A stretch of DNA of 10,376 bases from Streptosporangiaceae bacterium (GTDB taxonomy: Bacteria > Actinomycetota > Actinomycetes > Streptosporangiales > Streptosporangiaceae), in contig JAICWX010000304.1 of assembly GCA_025934635.1 (NCBI GenBank), forward strand, positions 1 to 10,376. The letters are read 5' to 3'. This document shows positions 9,923 through 10,376 of the stretch, one piece after another. The translations under genes and the position numbers were made by a program. Within the stretch, counting starts at the first letter, position 1. Each line of letters starts with the position of its first letter. The notes below the pieces were generated by a model. The model was not told the DNA's origin, searched no databases, and saw only the letters and a program-made list of their open reading frames with translations.

Positions 9923-10376
9923 GTGCAGCTTCCCGGAGGCGAGGGCGCAGATCCTGACGGATCGGCGGCCGCCGGCCGCGCCCTGACCGGGGTACTGCAC
10001 AGGCACTGGATCTTCGCGGGGCTGGTGGTGCTCGCGGCCGCGCTGCGGGGCGTGGTGCTGGTGGCCTATCGTCCGGCGCTGATCTTCCCGGACAGCGTTC
10101 GGTACCTCCAGTATGCGCACAACTTCACGGCCGGGCACTGGAGCCCGGACGCGCTGCGGCAGAGCGGGTACTCGGTCGCGATCATCCCGGCGGTGCTGCT
10201 GCACGCCCCGTGGCTCATCCCGCTGGCGCAGCACTTGGCCGGGCTGGCCACGGCCGGGCTGGTGTACGCGGTGCTGATCCGCTCGGGGGCCCGGGCCTGG
10301 CTGGCGGCGGCCGCCGCGCTGCCGGTGCTGTTCGACCCGCTGCCGCTGGTGCTCGAGCAGTACGTGCTGACCGACA
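9923..10376 (+). CDS. Multi-pass membrane protein resembling GT-C glycosyltransferases, N-terminal part
   Basis: Runs off the window after 151 residues. A short polar N-terminus is followed by hydrophobic segments at about 28-49, 82-118 (two helices) and 126-145. Between the first two is FPDSVRYLQYAHNF (55-68), where D57-S58 occupies the place of the acidic first-loop motif of GT-C polyprenol-phosphate sugar transferases (GT39/ArnT-like). RQSGYSVAIIPA follows, also in the style of that group. Such enzymes move sugars from lipid carriers to acceptors on the outer membrane face. The start is GTG 9923, leaderless; there is no other start nearby, and the opposite-strand open frame is a shadow. 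This gene lies outside the island beyond the tRNA and is probably resident chromosome. The family is suggested by pattern only. Confidence 0.6.
   Translation, partial: MQLPGGEGADPDGSAAAGRALTGVLHRHWIFAGLVVLAAALRGVVLVAYRPALIFPDSVRYLQYAHNFTAGHWSPDALRQSGYSVAIIPAVLLHAPWLIPLAQHLAGLATAGLVYAVLIRSGARAWLAAAAALPVLFDPLPLVLEQYVLTD

Noticed and set aside
1..10376. CRISPR array, rRNA or insertion sequence with transposase
   Set aside because: No regularly spaced repeats, rRNA sequence or transposase motifs were seen on either strand.

Overview
The window is GC-rich DNA with strong G/C third-position bias, GTG/TTG starts and several apparently leaderless genes. CoxG-, CadI/ArsI- and ArsR-type proteins of actinobacterial style point to a high-GC actinomycete. 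I cannot name the genus from sequence alone.

Region 1 (1-190) is the 3' end of a CoxG-like SRPBCC gene. Region 2 (235-7261) is a compact arsenic cluster. It contains arsI/cadI (C-As lyase type, minus strand), then a divergent unit of arsR1, arsR2, arsM (arsenite methyltransferase) and a GNAT of the phosphinothricin/arsinothricin acetyltransferase type. Two small membrane-protein genes come next: a HAAS-domain protein (minus) and a DUF2306-like protein (plus), each preceded by a near-identical palindrome. Then an ArsR-ArsC fusion gene (minus) is divergent from an aquaglyceroporin of the AqpS type, followed by an FAD/NAD(P) disulfide-reductase-like protein. Together the set could handle arsenate (ArsC), arsenite (aquaporin exit, ArsM), methylarsenite (ArsI) and amino-acid arsenicals (GNAT). 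No ArsB or Acr3 pump gene lies in the window.

Region 3 (7190-9828) looks like a small island or island remnant in a tRNA-Thr(CGU) gene. The intact tRNA lies at 9755-9828 (minus), and a 43-nt copy of its 3' half with 2 mismatches lies at 7190-7232. Four exact copies of a 9-bp motif (CGTTCCACG) sit just inside the two ends, as expected of recombinase arm sites. The cargo is a Phd/YefM-VapC toxin-antitoxin pair and a TetR repressor divergent from a small unknown gene and a SnoaL-like gene. No integrase gene is present.

Region 4 (9923-end) is the start of a multi-membrane-spanning protein resembling GT-C glycosyltransferases, cut by the window edge.

The most interesting points are the cysteine-free ArsR domain fused to ArsC, the shared half-sites of the two ArsR operators, the paired palindromes of an unknown regulator inside the arsenic cluster, and the tRNA-bounded island with its 9-bp repeat system. 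Two genes (the GNAT and the flavoprotein) run well past their family's end, which suggests lost stop codons.
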